Shown here piece after piece: positions 11,312 to 25,664 of a DNA stretch of 64,000 bases. Both the position numbers and the translations under genes were made by a program. Origin of the DNA: Drosophila persimilis (taxonomy: Eukaryota; Arthropoda; Insecta; Diptera; Drosophilidae); the NCBI RefSeq assembly GCF_003286085.1, contig NW_020825307.1, positions 434,001 to 498,000 of the forward strand. Reading direction: 5' to 3'. Numbering within the stretch: the stretch's first letter is position 1; each line of letters opens with the position of its first letter. Below the pieces are notes generated by a model. The model saw only the letters and a program-made list of their open reading frames with translations. It did no database searches and was not told the origin of the DNA.

Positions 11312-12015
11312 CACTTTAATACAATGCCATATATATATATACAAGCGTGCCAAATGCAACTTCTGCAGCGGCTATATGTGTGCTTATCTATAATTCTTTA
11401 ATAGCATTATTAACACTGCTGTTACGGATGCTCGCTCCTCGTTTTTGTGCTATTAGTTTTGGGTTTTCTTGTTTGTTTGTTTCGACACGACTAAGTAGAC
11501 AGACCAGTCCCATTGGTTAGAAAATTGGTTACTATAATTCACTATGACATACAAAATAATATATATTTAGGCATAATAACATATTTATATACTTTTCCTT
11601 TGCTTTCGTTTCGTTCCCTCTCGCTCTTTTACTTCTTCAGTTTCATCGATTGTTTTTTTTTTGGGTTTTTGTGACCTAATGGCTAAAACAAAGTGTTTAA
11701 AAAAAAAACTACATAGTTCATAACAAAAACTAAGATTAGTTAAAAAAAATGAATGTGCTTCGGTACACAAAAAATACGGTTAAAAAAAAACACATTCTCT
11801 ACTTCAGCTTCATCTTCAGATATACAACATCCGTATTCGTTTTCGCATTTCGATCCGATCGGATCCGATCCGATTCGAGTTTTCGGATTATTTACATTGG
11901 AAAAATTAAAGAATTAAAGAAATAAACAGTAAATTTTGAGGCTAATTTACGGCTAATGCTAATCGATATAAAAACAATACAATTTGTGCTCTTCCTCTTT
12001 TGTGAGTCCGCCCGC

Positions 12016-15000
12016 TCAGGATCGGTTGAGCTCGTCTCGCTTGAAATTTCGTATCGCGTCTAGCAGCTGGGAGCGCGGGTCCTCAGAGGCTTGACTGCGT
12101 CCCGCTCCTGTCGCTGGACCTGCCTTCAGGGGCTTCAGCGATACTCCCATTTGCGGTGGAGGCGGTGGCGGCTGCGTCGCTGTCCTCGTGGCAGCCGCTG
12201 GCCCGCTTGTGGATCGCAGCTTCACCTGGAACTTGGCTGTCTGTGGCTGTGCCTCAGGCTTTTGGAGCTTCAGCTCCACCATGCTGGTCACTTGGTTGGA
12301 CTTGGACGGCGGAGCAGGCTTCGGTGCTGGGACTGGCGCTGCGGTGACAGTTTGAGATGCAACTGCAACCTTTGCCGGCACTTCGACTGCAGTGGTAGCT
12401 GGAACTGGAACTGAAGCTGAAGCTTGAGCAGGAGCTGGAGCTGAAGCTGGGATGGGAGCTGCAATTGAGGCTGTAGTTGGACTTGAAGACCTGCCATTGA
12501 CCGAGACACGAGCACTCAGGGCCTGCTCCTGCTCCTGCTGCTCCCTGGCCAGCATGCGCTCCTTGAAACCCGTCCGCCGCAGGGTGTTCTGTCCGAATGG
12601 CGCTGGAGAGGGATCAACTGGGGCCTTGCTTCTCTCCAGGGTGGAAACCGGCCGTGGCAGTGAGTTGATGGTTGCCTGAGTGTAGGCGTCACCAGCACCA
12701 CCCGCGGGCAGGGTGAAACGATGGCTCTTTGCGGGTCTGGGCAATGTCGAGGATTGGACTTGGCCTGGGGACGTGGTGGTGTCTGCAGAGGCGGCCATTG
12801 CTTGCGGCTGAGATGCGGATGCGGGAACTGCGACTGGAGCAGGGACGGGTGTTGGTTTTGGTGTTGGTGTGGGTGCTGTTGCCGGTACTGTTTGGGATGC
12901 GGATGTGACATCTCGCAGAGGCTTGACTGTTATGGGTACATGGCACTCCTTGCGCTGCGGTATCCCCATCCTAAGTATGGGCGAGGCCACCTCGATGGTT
13001 AGTTTAACTGGAGACGGAGCGGGGGTGGCGCCGGCTCCCCCGAATATGTAGTCGCCCTCGTTCTTGATGGCCACTTGTGACTTGGGTCGTTCGCTCCATG
13101 CCCCAAAATTAATGTTCGGGGGCCCGGAGTAGCGATATTGGGGCGGTAGGGGTTTCGCAGCTGGCGGGGCTGCCGTCATTACAGGGGATATGACTGTCTG
13201 TTCTGGTTCTGGTGCTGGTGCTGGTCGCAGGACGACAGGGCTGACTGGAGAGGCACTTGGAGTGGGTATGGGTGATGTCCGCTCCTTAATTGGTTCAGTC
13301 GGAGATGCCACGGTGACTGGTGGTGACTGTTCCTTGGCTGGGCTGGCTCTCAACGAAGCTGGAGACGGCTGTTCCCAGACTGCAGAAGGACTCTGTTCAT
13401 TCACGGCTTTGGTAGCAGAAGCAACTGCTTCCTGGACTGTCCTGGCTGCAGGGGGAACCTCCTGTTGCTGCTCTTTCACGGCCTTAGCTGGAGGGGGAGA
13501 CTGTTCCTTGAGAGCCTTGACTGGAGTAGGGGATGGCTCTGGTGATTTTGCTCCAGCTGCTGCCATTGTTCCTCTGGCAGATCCTTGTTCTTTGGCCTGT
13601 CCAGATGCCGAGGGCTGGCGCTCCAGCCTGGCGACTGCTGTGGGGCTGCTCTTTGGTTGATCTAACAGCAGGGCCGCCTGCTCCACCACTTTGGAGGGGG
13701 ATGTGGCTGCGGACGCTGATGCACTCCCACCGCCGCTGCTCTCGGTCAGGCTATTCTTGCGGGAGTTCAGGATGGTCTTGATCACCTCGAAGCTCTGCAG
13801 CGAGGGCGTCTCCCCGATGCTCAGTTCACTGGAGGAGCGTCTTGGACCGGCCTCGTTTCCCAGTCCATTCTGATCGATTTTATTGAGAGATATGTGGGAA
13901 GAGCTGCGCTGGCTTAGGGATCTGGATGCCCTCTCCTGGGCTGCTGCCGCCTGGAAGGAGTCAGAGCGACTGACCTTCGTGGAAGTCGTGCTGGACGTGA
14001 TCGCTGTGGACTTGGCCGTGGCAATGCTGAAGTTGGCCAGACGGTTCGGCTTTGCTGCCTCGATCTCCGCCTGTTCGGGCTGCTTGCGGATGAGCGTGTC
14101 GAGGCGTTGCTGCTGGATGATGGCCGACAGCTCGTCAACGATTTCGTCCAGCGGCGAGCCGGGACTGGGGTTGGGGCTTGTGGCTACGCTTTTGGTCACT
14201 CCGCGGGCATGCGGATCGGAGAAATCCGGCGGCGGGGAAATGGGCACCGAGTAGTTCCACGAGGAGAGCGATGTCTGTTCGCTGGCGCTAGTCGGTGTGG
14301 CCAGAGTGGAGGTCGCCTGCTGCTCCTCCTCCTCCTCGTCCTCTTGGGCGGCGGCTGTCAGAACCGCCAGCTCGGCGAAACTGTTGGCCAGTGGCTGCTC
14401 TCCCTTGACGGATGTCTGGCAGAGCTTGAAGTTGTACACCTTGATGGCCTCGTCGTCCTCCGAGCTGGACTCTATGTTGGACTTTTCGGGCTCCTCGGTC
14501 TCGGGCTCAGGCGACGGTGAGGGTGCGGGCTCTCCGATGCCCGAGTCTGCCTGCTTGGAGCCCGCATCGTTGTCGTCCTCCTCTGTGGCACTGCCCAGGG
14601 AGCGGGGCTCCGGTGTGGGCGTCCGGTTCAGCAGCACCTTGGACACGTTCTGGGACACATTTGTGGGAGCAGCGGCTTCAATAGTTGGTGGGGTGCTGCT
14701 CGGTAGAGCGGGAGTTGGTGTGGTAGGAGAAATGGGTGTGGGTGTGGGTGCGGCAGTGGGCAACGGGGTGCTGATCCGCGGTGCTGGCTGCGGTGTGGTG
14801 GGCGTCAGCGTCTCCGACAGCGAGTTCGTGGTGGAGGCCAGCGATATGGTATCCACTCCAGAAGCGTTTCCATTGCCGTTTGCAGCCAGTGCACCCGCGA
14901 AGCCAGGGGGCGGGGCCGGTGCCGCTTTCTTCTTGATCTGCAACAGCCGTTTGCGGGGCGTCGGCTCCGGTCCCTGGCCCTGTCCTAAGCCCGAAAGTGT

Positions 15001-16141
15001 GCTAGTCACCGAACCCCGTGTCGGACCCGCGGCTCGCTTCAGGTCGAGCGTGGCGTAGTGCCCGTCGGCATCCACGGCGTCCGCTGCATCCGCCGGGGAT
15101 GCCTTGGCGCTGTTCCCATTGCAGTCCAGCAGCTCCGGGGGCTGGCTGGACAGATTCGGCGTGGACATGCACAGCTGTGGACGCTTCACGATCACCGCGT
15201 ACGCGGGCTCTGCCGTGCTCTTTGGGGCGCTTGCCGGCTCCGACTCCGGCACAGACTGCTCCGGGATGCAGTGCTGGCTGGGCGGGCGTGGGGCCACACG
15301 CTTCTTGCGCGGCGGCGGCGCCATGACTTTGGCTGGCGGGGCGGGCACAAAGACGGGCGTGCGCGTGTAGTTCATGCCGGTGGAGTCCATGGAGTTGAGG
15401 GAATTGGTGGAACTGTATGGACTGGGCGTCTTGGCGGTGACCTTCGAGTGGCGGCTGCTGCTGAAGTCCGAGCTGCTGCTCAGCGAGTCCCGGGCGGTGC
15501 CCGTGCGCTGGAACTTGGCAATGGCATCGCCGTTGTAGCTGTCATAGGACTCGGACTTGTGGCACAGTCGAATCTCTGAGAGGCCCACAGCCCCGATGGT
15601 CGACTCGCAGCTGTACACCTGACTAGCATCCACTATGGGAAAAGAGGGAGAGAGTTACGATTCATTTGGTGCACTTTTGGGCGCGGGAAGGCCACTTATT
15701 GGACCTTAGGACCTCACCTGGACTCCGGAACTCGTACTTGTTTAGATCCAGCTGCTTGTTGTCGCACACCAGCTCGAGGAGCTTGCGCAGCGGCACTCGT
15801 GCCCCCAGCCGGACCACATACAGCTGGTCCTTGGGGAGCAGCACAGTGATGCGGAAGGTCTGCTCGAAGGGCGCATTGCTGGTGACCGCCGGTATGGGGG
15901 TGATTCGATTGTACTCCAGCTGACTAGCCTCATTGATCTCCATCTCCTTGGACAGATGGTGCAGCTGTGTGCTGGACTTGGACAGGTTTCCAATCGATGC
16001 GCTGTTGTTGCTGCCCGATTTGTCTGTGGACATGGAATATTGGTTAAGGGAATCTCAATCCAAGGGGCTAGGGGGGTGCTTACCCTTTTTGCGGCCAAAC
16101 CAGCGATTGAGTGTGGAGAAACCGCCCTTCATGTTGCTCAT
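12016..16141 (-). CDS. Cordon-bleu-like actin regulator
   Basis: Three coding exons (16141-16084, 16023-15718, 15632-12016) give 1326 aa. The start reads MSNMKGGFSTLNRWFGRKK. Residues about 75-155 match the Cobl ubiquitin-like domain: ITVLLPKDQLYVVRLGARVP, LRKLLELVCDNKQLDLNKYEF, then STIGAVGLSEIRLCHKSES across an intron. Basic-proline motifs KKRVAP (231-236) and KKKAAPAPPP (about 355) resemble the KRRAP repeats by which vertebrate Cobl binds SH3 partners. The last 19 residues (RSQLLDAIRNFKRDELNRS) are a WH2 actin-monomer motif. Between lie long low-complexity Pro/Ala/Ser segments. Vertebrate Cobl nucleates actin with three WH2 motifs. Only one is evident here, so nucleation by the same mechanism is not assured. 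I do not know the D. melanogaster gene name. The 5' UTR exons are not located. Confidence 0.88.
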
Positions 16142-19100
16142 TCTTGTGCGGGGGCGTGGCGTAGATCCCTTTCTGTTGCCTCTTTGTGGGACTGCGATCC
16201 TTTTTCCACTGTGTTTCTTTCTCTTTTTCTTTCGTCTGTCGATTGCTTTCCTTTCGCTTTCTTTTGTACGTTGGATGGGTGGTGGGGGGAAGGTTTCGTA
16301 ATATATTCCTAGAGCATACTAGAAAATGGCGTGCGATTTGTGCGCTGTGAAATCTGCAAGTGAAAAGCAAAGGCGAAAATTCAACAACTGCCTGATTACA
16401 AAACAATGAATGGCCCCACAAGCCCCGCAGACCCCGAAGACCCAAATGCCAAGACCAAGACGCCTTCGGGCCTCAGGCGCTTATCAACGCCGCCCGATAA
16501 CGCAGGGCTGGGACTGTGGCACTGAGGCATGAGGGGGCTTGGGGTGGGAGCCTTCCTTATGGTTTCTTTAGTTTTTTGTTTATCAATGCGTCTCATGGCT
16601 AACGTACGCACGAACCCCCTCCCCTACCTACACACACATACACACCAAATAAGGCAATAGAAACTCACACTCGTAGTACCAGGAATACCCATTCGATGAT
16701 CTATCCTAGAAGGTACGTGATAATCCTACGTGACAATTGATTGCATACACATATATATTATTTAGAGCAGATTGCTCGGAGATTTACAGCTGTTTGACAG
16801 CCCGATGGCAGAGAGATGCACAAGTCCGAGAGTGCAAAAAGAAGAAAACGAGTGCATGCCGTGTGTGCGAGCGAGACTGGAAGCGAAGTTCGGACCCGTG
16901 AATGCAATAGCGAAAAAACAAGCTACATGTCGTGTGCGTGTGCGTGTATTCGTCTTCGTCCCTTTTGACGGTAAGAATTTATTTCATTGGGATATTACGG
17001 GGTAGCCCCATGGTCGGGATATCCACAGACTTTTCATAGACTATTTGCTTTATCAATTTCAATTTCGTTTTATTTGTTTTCAGCGCCTGGCTTAGTGCTT
17101 AATTGTTCATCGGCCGGCTATATAATGGCTAACACTCACAAATATCTACATATATGCACACACACACGTAGACTTACGGCGGGGCGAGCGATAAGCTCTC
17201 AAGAAAAATCGAAATCGTCGACGCTACGCGACTTGCCAGCGGATCGGAGCGGAGTGTTCTCTGTCGCGTGCGTTTTTCATTTGCACACAATGCAAAACGC
17301 GAAGGCGACTTCGATGGGGAGGCCAACGAGGAGGAGGTGTGGGGCAGGGGAGTCGCTATTGTCTATTGTCTAATGACACAGTTAGGCAGAGAGTGCAACA
17401 GTGTGCGGCATGGCCATGCAAATTACCGGCAATTGCTGCTGCTGCAACAGCAAACGGCAAACAGAGACACACTATACATATTTGCATACTAATTTCGTGA
17501 CTGCCCAAAGGACAGTGCGTGCCACAGATGTAGGGATACCAGTGGAATCCGATCCATCTTTTGTCTCAATACGAAAGATCATTTGTTGGTATTCGTTTAA
17601 GAAATACACCCCTGCATTCGATAGCATACTAATTTCTCTTTTTACGTATGTACATATTTTATTTCAGAGACATCAGTGCTCTTTAGAATACTTATTCTTT
17701 AAAATCATACTCTCACAGAAACATTGATAGCGCGTTGTGGTTCTTAGCTACATTGTAGTCATGAAACGCACTGTATGTCCATATGTTTAGGCACGTGCCC
17801 CGTCCCACCTTGAATCAAATCGATTTGTGTTTACTTTTTAATGAGCAGCCCCAACTAATTAGCCGCAACTATTAGTCCACCTAATTAGATTTACTCGCAG
17901 AACGCAACTGGGAGTCGTCTTGAGGAGTAAGTGCAGATATGGTACAGATATCGCTCTTTACTCGAGGTACATATGTACGTATGTACATATGTATATCCAG
18001 CACTCAGGGAAGATGGGGAACATACTGATGATGCGATGCTTCCTTTATGTGTAGCGTAAAGTTGTTGGAATGTTTTGTAAGAATTAATATCTTTTCCAAT
18101 CATTCCTTACTCTAATTTAGCGTTGGGAATGACTTGAATCGCTTCCACATGACGGGGCACATGGCACAGTCGCCAAAGTGAAAACAACATACATGTCGTG
18201 CGTCGTGTGCATGACATGATATGATGCTGTTCGACGAGACAAGGTACTGCTTGAGGAATTACAAGCTCTATCTAAAATCAGAGCTATGGTGACTCTCTTT
18301 TTACATCTTTAACTTGAATCCCAACTTGTACTCGTGGGTATCCCCCAAATCGAACTAAACTGTGCTCTGTCTACGGTTTATCAATTTGCGCAAAACACTT
18401 TAACAGTCAGCCACTAAAATTCCCCTTGAAATAGCCGTGAGTAAGTAAAAATTCCTCGGCTATCGAGAGGCGACGCTGAAAAGGTTTCTTGCCTGAAATC
18501 ATCACGTTCCATGAACATGGCTGCTTGTTGGTGTTGGCCAAAATAATGAGCTTGGCTAATAGCTAATCACCACACTCCACACACACAACAGCTGGGCCAA
18601 AATGTGTTTATTTTTAGGGCCTTTTGAACCCGGCTAATTGAAATAAAAATTTAATTGTCTTTGGATGTTTTTCGGGACGAACTTTGTTCCCATTTTATGA
18701 GATCGAGAGAGTCACAAGATATGTACGAGTACTATCTTACGAGTATGTGTATCTTAAATATCTGCCTTATCTTTAGTAGTATCTTTAGTAGACGCTCATT
18801 TATAGTCAGATGATTCCAGCCCAATCAGGTTGAATTTTTTTTGCCCATTCATGAGCCTCTTCCATCGTATCTATAGGCCATCAGATATACTATAGGTAGT
18901 AGGTATATAGATCTGCGATGACTATACTATATACCATATACATATGCTGCTATATAGGCCGCGATGAATCAGAGAAGTGTAAGCTGCAGCTGAACAATCA
19001 AGCGCACTCGTAAATGATTTGTCTTGCCTCGGACGAATCGGATCGCCGATTGTTAAGTAACTCTCTCGAGTGGGACACACTCTACGGTCTACTAGTATTG

Positions 19101-21200
19101 TAGCTCTGCTTATAAGTACATATGCTATCTAGTATAAGGTGTAACGTGTCTAATTGCTGCTCTAGGGGTCAGATCGATTCCTGTTTTTGTTTTTAATTGG
19201 CTCTAAGTGGGATTTCATTGTCAGCACGAGGCTTTAAAAGCATCCAAAAGGGATGGAATATCACTACAGAAAGTACAACGAAATATCTATATATATATAT
19301 GGTATTTAAGATATTTTCTGGGTAAACTTTGATCAATCTCAAGACCTAAACAGATTAAGTCCAATCCTTGGGCTTGAGGCACTCTAATTTCTCTCTTAAA
19401 TCTTAGTTTAAGATCTTAACTGCAGATCATGGAAAATGACAGCTCTATAAGAGCTTTCGAGTTGGATAACCTCCTCGGTTCTTATGACAGAGCCCAGCCG
19501 CCCCATGCCCATAATTGTATGTAGATTTTACGACATCTCCAAATATGTGGGAGTATATGAAGAAGACATGGATCAATGGGGAGCCCTAATGGTGACTGGC
19601 CGTTATTTGCACAATATATTGGCAACTTTCTACCGTTATGTGTGTGCCTAAATAATTGTGTGTACTGTGTGTGGATGGAAAGCATTTATAAGGTCTTGGA
19701 GCAGCGCAAATAAGGAAAATCAGAAGTGCAAACAGAAGAGCCCATTCGATGGATGGGCGATGATTAATGGCTAATGCTGATTCGGAATGTTGTGAGGGGT
19801 TCCGTTCAGTTCCATCATGGGATTATTTATAGGTATGTAGATGTTTCGCTTGGCTACTTGACGTATCGTATCGTTTTTATTGCGATTTTATTCGATGGGT
19901 GACACTGACATTGAAGTTTGGCATTGCATTCGGTCGCCGTAGCAGTCGCAGTCCAAGTCTCTGTCTCTGGCTGTGGCCCAGAGAGACTGAATCAAAGTTA
20001 GGCGATGATATCATGCTGGATAACCGACGTGAGGGAATTTTTTTCTTTTCTTGAAATTTTATTGGCGCTCATCATTGTTTCTTTATAATCATCATTCTGT
20101 GTCGTCGCTGCTGGCGAGCCGGCTCAACTAGTCAGCTATGCTAATTTCTTTGGCCAAATCGTAAATTGATAAACGACCAACGACTCATACACTTGCGGAA
20201 ACACCAGTGGAATGACTTTCCTAAGTCCCCGTCCCCGTCCCCGTCTCCGCCCCAGTCCCAGTCCAGCGTCTTTGGTGTGTTTGCGATGGCTTCTGCTGCC
20301 TGACAACTTTATCTGGGAGTCACTAAGGTGGGTCGCCACGGCTGGGGGCGCTGGGGCCGCTGGGGCCAATGGCGGGCGGAGGGGCACTGCAGCAGTTACT
20401 ATCAAGCGAGCGATACGCATGACTAATCCCAAATATGCTAAACACCGCCACATCTGCTGACAGTTTTTGGCTCCTTATCTAAAAAACATTCATACGTACA
20501 TATTATACATGGGTATGTATTTAGTATTTCAATTGGTGCCGCAATTTGAGCCGCCACTTGATTAGACCGATGCAAAGCGTTAGCTGCACGGTCCACCATC
20601 CACGTAGCACGTACCGCCCCTGGGGCTATCATGGGTCGTACGATAACTAACAGCTGTCGAATACATGGCATCCAATAGGAGACGACTGTCAAAACTTCAT
20701 TGAAACTTTGTACCGGGCGTCGTTGGTCTGACGTCTGTATTACTTTGGGATTGATTTGATTTGATATGGTGGGATGGTATGGGATGGGCCGATAATGGAT
20801 GGGAGGCGCTCCAGGAGCACAGATGGGATGGGATCAGGAGTGGAATGGGTTCAGGTCTCAAGAACAAACGAAGATAAGAATCCAAGAACTTCTTCAGAAT
20901 TGGATTACCCAAGAATAATGAAATTATAATTTCGCAGATAACGATACTCCCACAGCTGGGCAACAGAGTGCACTACCAAGAACTGTCACAGTCTAAGCCA
21001 ATCGCGGGGCTACGTGACGCCAGGCCTAGTCCCATTTCGGGGGTAACACAGTTTTTTTTGTTGCATTTACTTGAAAATTCACCTGTTATTGAAGTTTTTT
21101 CTCCAGTGCACTTTCTTTGCAAGCTTTTGTTTTTTGTTGCCTTCTCCGCACACAGCTTTTGTTGTTGAACAAAACTGCACGTTGTTCATAAACAAAAAGT

Positions 21201-21245
21201 TAAGGCACTCACACTGGCACATACACACACACACACATACACACG
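21201..21245. repeat. CA-rich microsatellite
   Basis: An interrupted CACA repeat with TACACA units, beside GA/CT-rich sequence that continues to about 21.8 kb (CTCTC, CTGCCG and GCTGCT runs). It could mark a promoter or GAGA-factor region, but no transcript start can be placed. Confidence 0.7.
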
Positions 21246-24200
21246 CAGGTAAAATCGAGCAGCAGTAAAGCAAAAAAAATACACAAACTGTTTAGAACTG
21301 CGTACTAACTGCGATTAGCGGTGCTTTCTACTCTCGTTCTCGTTCTCTTTCTCTCCCCTTGGAGCACACTCTTTCTGTAGGAAGAGGGAGTGTAAGCGGA
21401 GCAACTTTTGCGAGGCGGCCAACGTTGGAAAAACAACTGAAAACAAAAAACGCGCAAATTATGCACAGAACACAACAGCAAAAGACACAGCTCACACAAA
21501 CACACACACACGCGCACACTCTCTGACAGCCGACGGACACACGGACACACCACACAATAATAGTAGCAATAATAAAGCAACGGTAACTCTCTAATAATAG
21601 AGCCCCGCAGGCAAGAGTTGAGTGCGCGGTGCGCTCAGCTGTTGGCTCTCTCACGCGTCATTCGCGACACCACACCACACCACACTCACCTAGCCACTCC
21701 ACTCTCTTGTTCTTTCACCTCCCTCTCTGCGTGCTTGAATGCCGCTGTCGCTGCCGCTGCCGCTGCTGCTGCTACTGCTACTGCCTCTCCTCTTTAATCT
21801 TATCAGCAGCGAAAAAGCAAGACAGAAGGAAGAGCAGCTTCGGGGCCGCAGCTTTTGATACCCTTCCAAGTCGATCGTTCTCCTTGACTGAGATATTTAT
21901 TTTAATTTTTAAAGCACAGTTTCACAATTGTTCTCGAAATGTGTGTTGGAAGGGAATGGCATAAGAGGCAAACGACTGAAGCCCTTGTGATTTATGGTCA
22001 CTCTGATCGTAGGAAGAAAAGCTATGTACCGATGTATCGATAGGTTTTGGAGGAAACAAAACACCACAAGCAGCCTTTTGCCAAGTTTTCGTATCGTTTT
22101 ATTCGATAGAATATATAAAAATACTTTTAGTTTAAGTATTTTCCCACAAAAACTTGTTGTTCCTATGCAGTTGCATATTGATTTACTGACTACAGTAAAT
22201 TTCCAGCCAGAAATAGTGTTTTTATTGAAATTGCATGCATGTATGTGTGTGTATCGTGTCGATTGCTGGAGCTTTCATCGCAGAGGCATTGTAAACAACT
22301 GGTCGAAACAATCACACCTTCTGAAAGGGTATACTGACAGCAGCCGCGAAGAGGAGAGCGGAGGTGAAAGGAAAACTGCATACTCCACGTACATGCACAC
22401 TCTCTCCACACTGTCTCCCCGCAAATTACCATTTATCTGCAGAAACAGTTTTGTTATTAGAGCTCCCGCTCGCTGTCTCTGTCTCTCTATCCCTGGGGTC
22501 TATCTGCTTTATGCTTTATGGCGGTATCTTCACTTGTCGCGCGCGTTGGGAAAACTGAACTAAACTTCAGGCCAAGTGCGTTGCATAAGTCATATGATGA
22601 CGCCGAAGACGGCGACGGCGACGTCAACGACGACGCTGGCAGCAACGTCAGCGCTGGCTGATGGCTGATGGCTGACGGCTGTCAAATTGCGCTAGCTTCT
22701 TTTCCATTCTGATTGACGATTTGACGACCTTCGTGAGGCGCCCCCAAATCCGCCTGCTATCTGCATCGGGTATTCGTCTTCCAGTGTGGGAGTCGCACTG
22801 CCACCTTCTTGTACTTCTTCTTCGATGGGGCTCCAGTCCAAAGTGCCACCGACGCGCTGGCCTCCCACTCCACGCACTCCCCGCAGGAGGAGTGCCCCGG
22901 CTAATGCGTGACCATTTTCAGCTTAGGAAGGAAGCCTCACCCAGACGCACACTTCCACTTGTGACATCATCATTATCCACGTATACTCTACCATCCACAT
23001 CCATCGACCTGGCGCGGCCATCGACAGGTTGGGTAGACCATAAATGGCCATTCCGCCTGACTCTAGGGTGTGCCATCGCCCATCGCCCAGCGCCGTCGTC
23101 GTCGCTAAATTCTTTGATTTCTAATTATGTACAAATCTTGCGTGGTACGACTATTCCATCAAGAGAGCCGCATTTTGATGATTTATTCAGGCAGACAGCT
23201 CTAAAAGTGTTTCTAATTTGTTGTATTTATTATGTATGTAAATTTCGTAACAATCTATCGATCTGTTTAGGTAGAAAGAACTTGCCAAAAGGTTGTTTTT
23301 GAATTCAAACCATTTCGGTTATTTTTTGTTGATACAAATTTGAGGAACATACGGGATCGGGTTCAGTGTTGAAGCATTAAGCATCGATAGTCTAGTATCT
23401 AGGATCTCTGCTTGCGATCAACCCTAATCTCCGATCCGTTCTCCGATCGATAAAGTTCTCAACGAAACTTCCCAATCGTCCAGTGATTCTATATTCTATG
23501 ACTCTGCGCCGTCATCGATCCGATGATGTCTGGGCCGTGTTTTCCTTTGGGCTTGTATCTAAATCACTTAAGGTTTGTTTAACGCACATTTAAGTGATTC
23601 GTTGTGGGGCAAATCGTTGGTGCTATATCAATGTATCAACGTGGTGTGTGCCATGTGTGTTTTGCAGTTTCCGCTTATCAAAAACCACTCGATAATGTAC
23701 AGCAAAGGAATGCCAATAAATTCCCAGCGACTTACTGGGCTCTTTAGCTGGAACCCCTGCTGATAGTGGCTTTCGGCTGGGCTGGGCCACATGTCCGAGG
23801 GAGCCAGAGCACTTGGCCAGAATTTCGAGGGCGCCAGAGCGCCACAGAGCCAACCAATCACCCAAAACAGCCAACGAAAAACCCCACTTGACAGTCAGTT
23901 CTACATAGTGTGTTACTTGTACTTGTTGGGGCACGTTTCGGTGATAACCTCAACCTTAACACACAACTTGGGCAATTGATGTTTTCAGGTTCGGTCGTCT
24001 TGAAGGTTCCCTCCGGGGCCTCTGTCTCTCTCTGTCCCTCTCAGTGTCTGATTGGGGGCGGTGACGTTGCTATCACATTGTTGTTTTGTGTACTTAGTGT
24101 AGTTCATGCCACACTCAGTTGTAAGAGTGCGAATACCTCAACGAGTACGTACAGACTTATCAACATCGAGAGCTGTGTATCAACATTTCTCTGCTGCTTG

Positions 24201-25399
24201 CAGCGTAGAGTAGACCAGACCCTACCCCTGGTATTGGGACTGGTACTGGTACTTGGTGACCCCGTTTTCGGGGGAATTCTTGAGCTGTTTCTTTGCCGCT
24301 TTTTGCTTTGCCCCTCATTTTTTTGGCAAAAAGTGGCACAAACTCATTCCGAGCAAGAAGTGAAGAACGGAGAGACAGCCGCGACATAAACAAGTTTCGC
24401 GAGCGGCAAATTCGACAATGAAACCATATGATCAGCGTAATGATAGTTATGATGATCATTCAGCCTGATCTGGCTCTGGCTCTGGTTCTGGTTGTGGCCT
24501 CCCTGCCTGCCTGGCTCTCTGGCTCTCTGGCTCTCCGCCTCTGGATCGTTGGAGGCTGCTCGAAAATGAAACAAGAAATAGATTTAGAAATCCAGCTTCT
24601 CTCGGTTGCTTTTCGCTTTTCGCTTTTACGTTTCTGCCTTTTCACAAATATTTTGCGGCATGCCTCCTCGCCTGACATCCATTTGATGGCCTGGCCGCTC
24701 TTTCTTTGGAGCGGGAAATGCATTGCATAGCTGATCTACATGCCAGCACCGTTAGCCGTGGCCCTTTTTCTTTTCTTTTCTTTTCTTTTCTGTTTTGTTT
24801 CGTTTTTCTTTCTCTCTTTTTGCATGTCTCACTTTAATTAGACTTCAATCAATGCCAGAGGCAAACGTCAGCGCCCTAGTAGAAGACAACGACGACGACG
24901 ACTGCAAATCTGACGTCAGTCATTAAGACCTGGCAGAAGTAGAAGCAGAAGCAGAAGCAGAGTGGAATGGATTGGAATGGGGTCAACTGCAGTGCCATCA
25001 GCCGTAGACCCCCGTCGCACAGTCACAGAATCCCCCCCTCTCCCACCCAACAATCTGTATCTCTGTATCTGTATGTTTGCATCTGAACCGAACTGACAGT
25101 TGCATGCGTTTGCTCGATGACTGCGTCGACTGCTCCAAAATGATTCGATTGCGGTTGCCATGGAAGTGCAGTCAGCTGTCTGAGCAATCCTCTGTCTATC
25201 AATCTTCGGCCTGGTCTAAAGATAAATACACACATACATATGTATCGAGTATCTGTACGAGTAAAGGTACAATGTAGTAATGTAATTCCTATGCAATACA
25301 TCGATTGTGTAAGATGTAGGCGTTTCTATTCATACGTAATATTCAATTTTGTATTCATCTACTCGTAGATACTCCCTATCATTCGATCTATCATATATT

Positions 25400-25450
25400 C
25401 CAAGGTGGGATATCGATACAGCCTGTATCTATATCTGTATCCCACCTTGG
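25400..25450. repeat. Short inverted repeat
   Basis: The arm CCAAGGTGGGATA at 25400-25412 is the exact reverse complement of 25438-25450, with a smaller GATACAG/CTGTATC stem inside. It contains a TATCGATA box at 25411-25418. Confidence 0.8.
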
Positions 25451-25664
25451 ACCCTGCTCTAAATACTAGTAACCTTTATTCGATATGGTTTGATGCATGT
25501 CTGGATTTGTTCTCTGAGAAGTGATTCTTACCCTATTTCCAGCTAAGAGAAGGTGTTTTTAATTTCTTAACGTTTTAATTTACAGCTGTCATACGGGTTT
25601 CAGTCATACGGGTGTTCTATGAGGTTTAGTTCCCTTGAACTTGAACTTGAGGACAGGAGGACTT

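Noticed and set aside
14297..15058. Plus-strand 253-residue frame opposite the cordon-bleu-like gene
   Set aside because: A shadow of a GC-rich coding exon. The minus strand has the domain matches, splice phases and codon bias.
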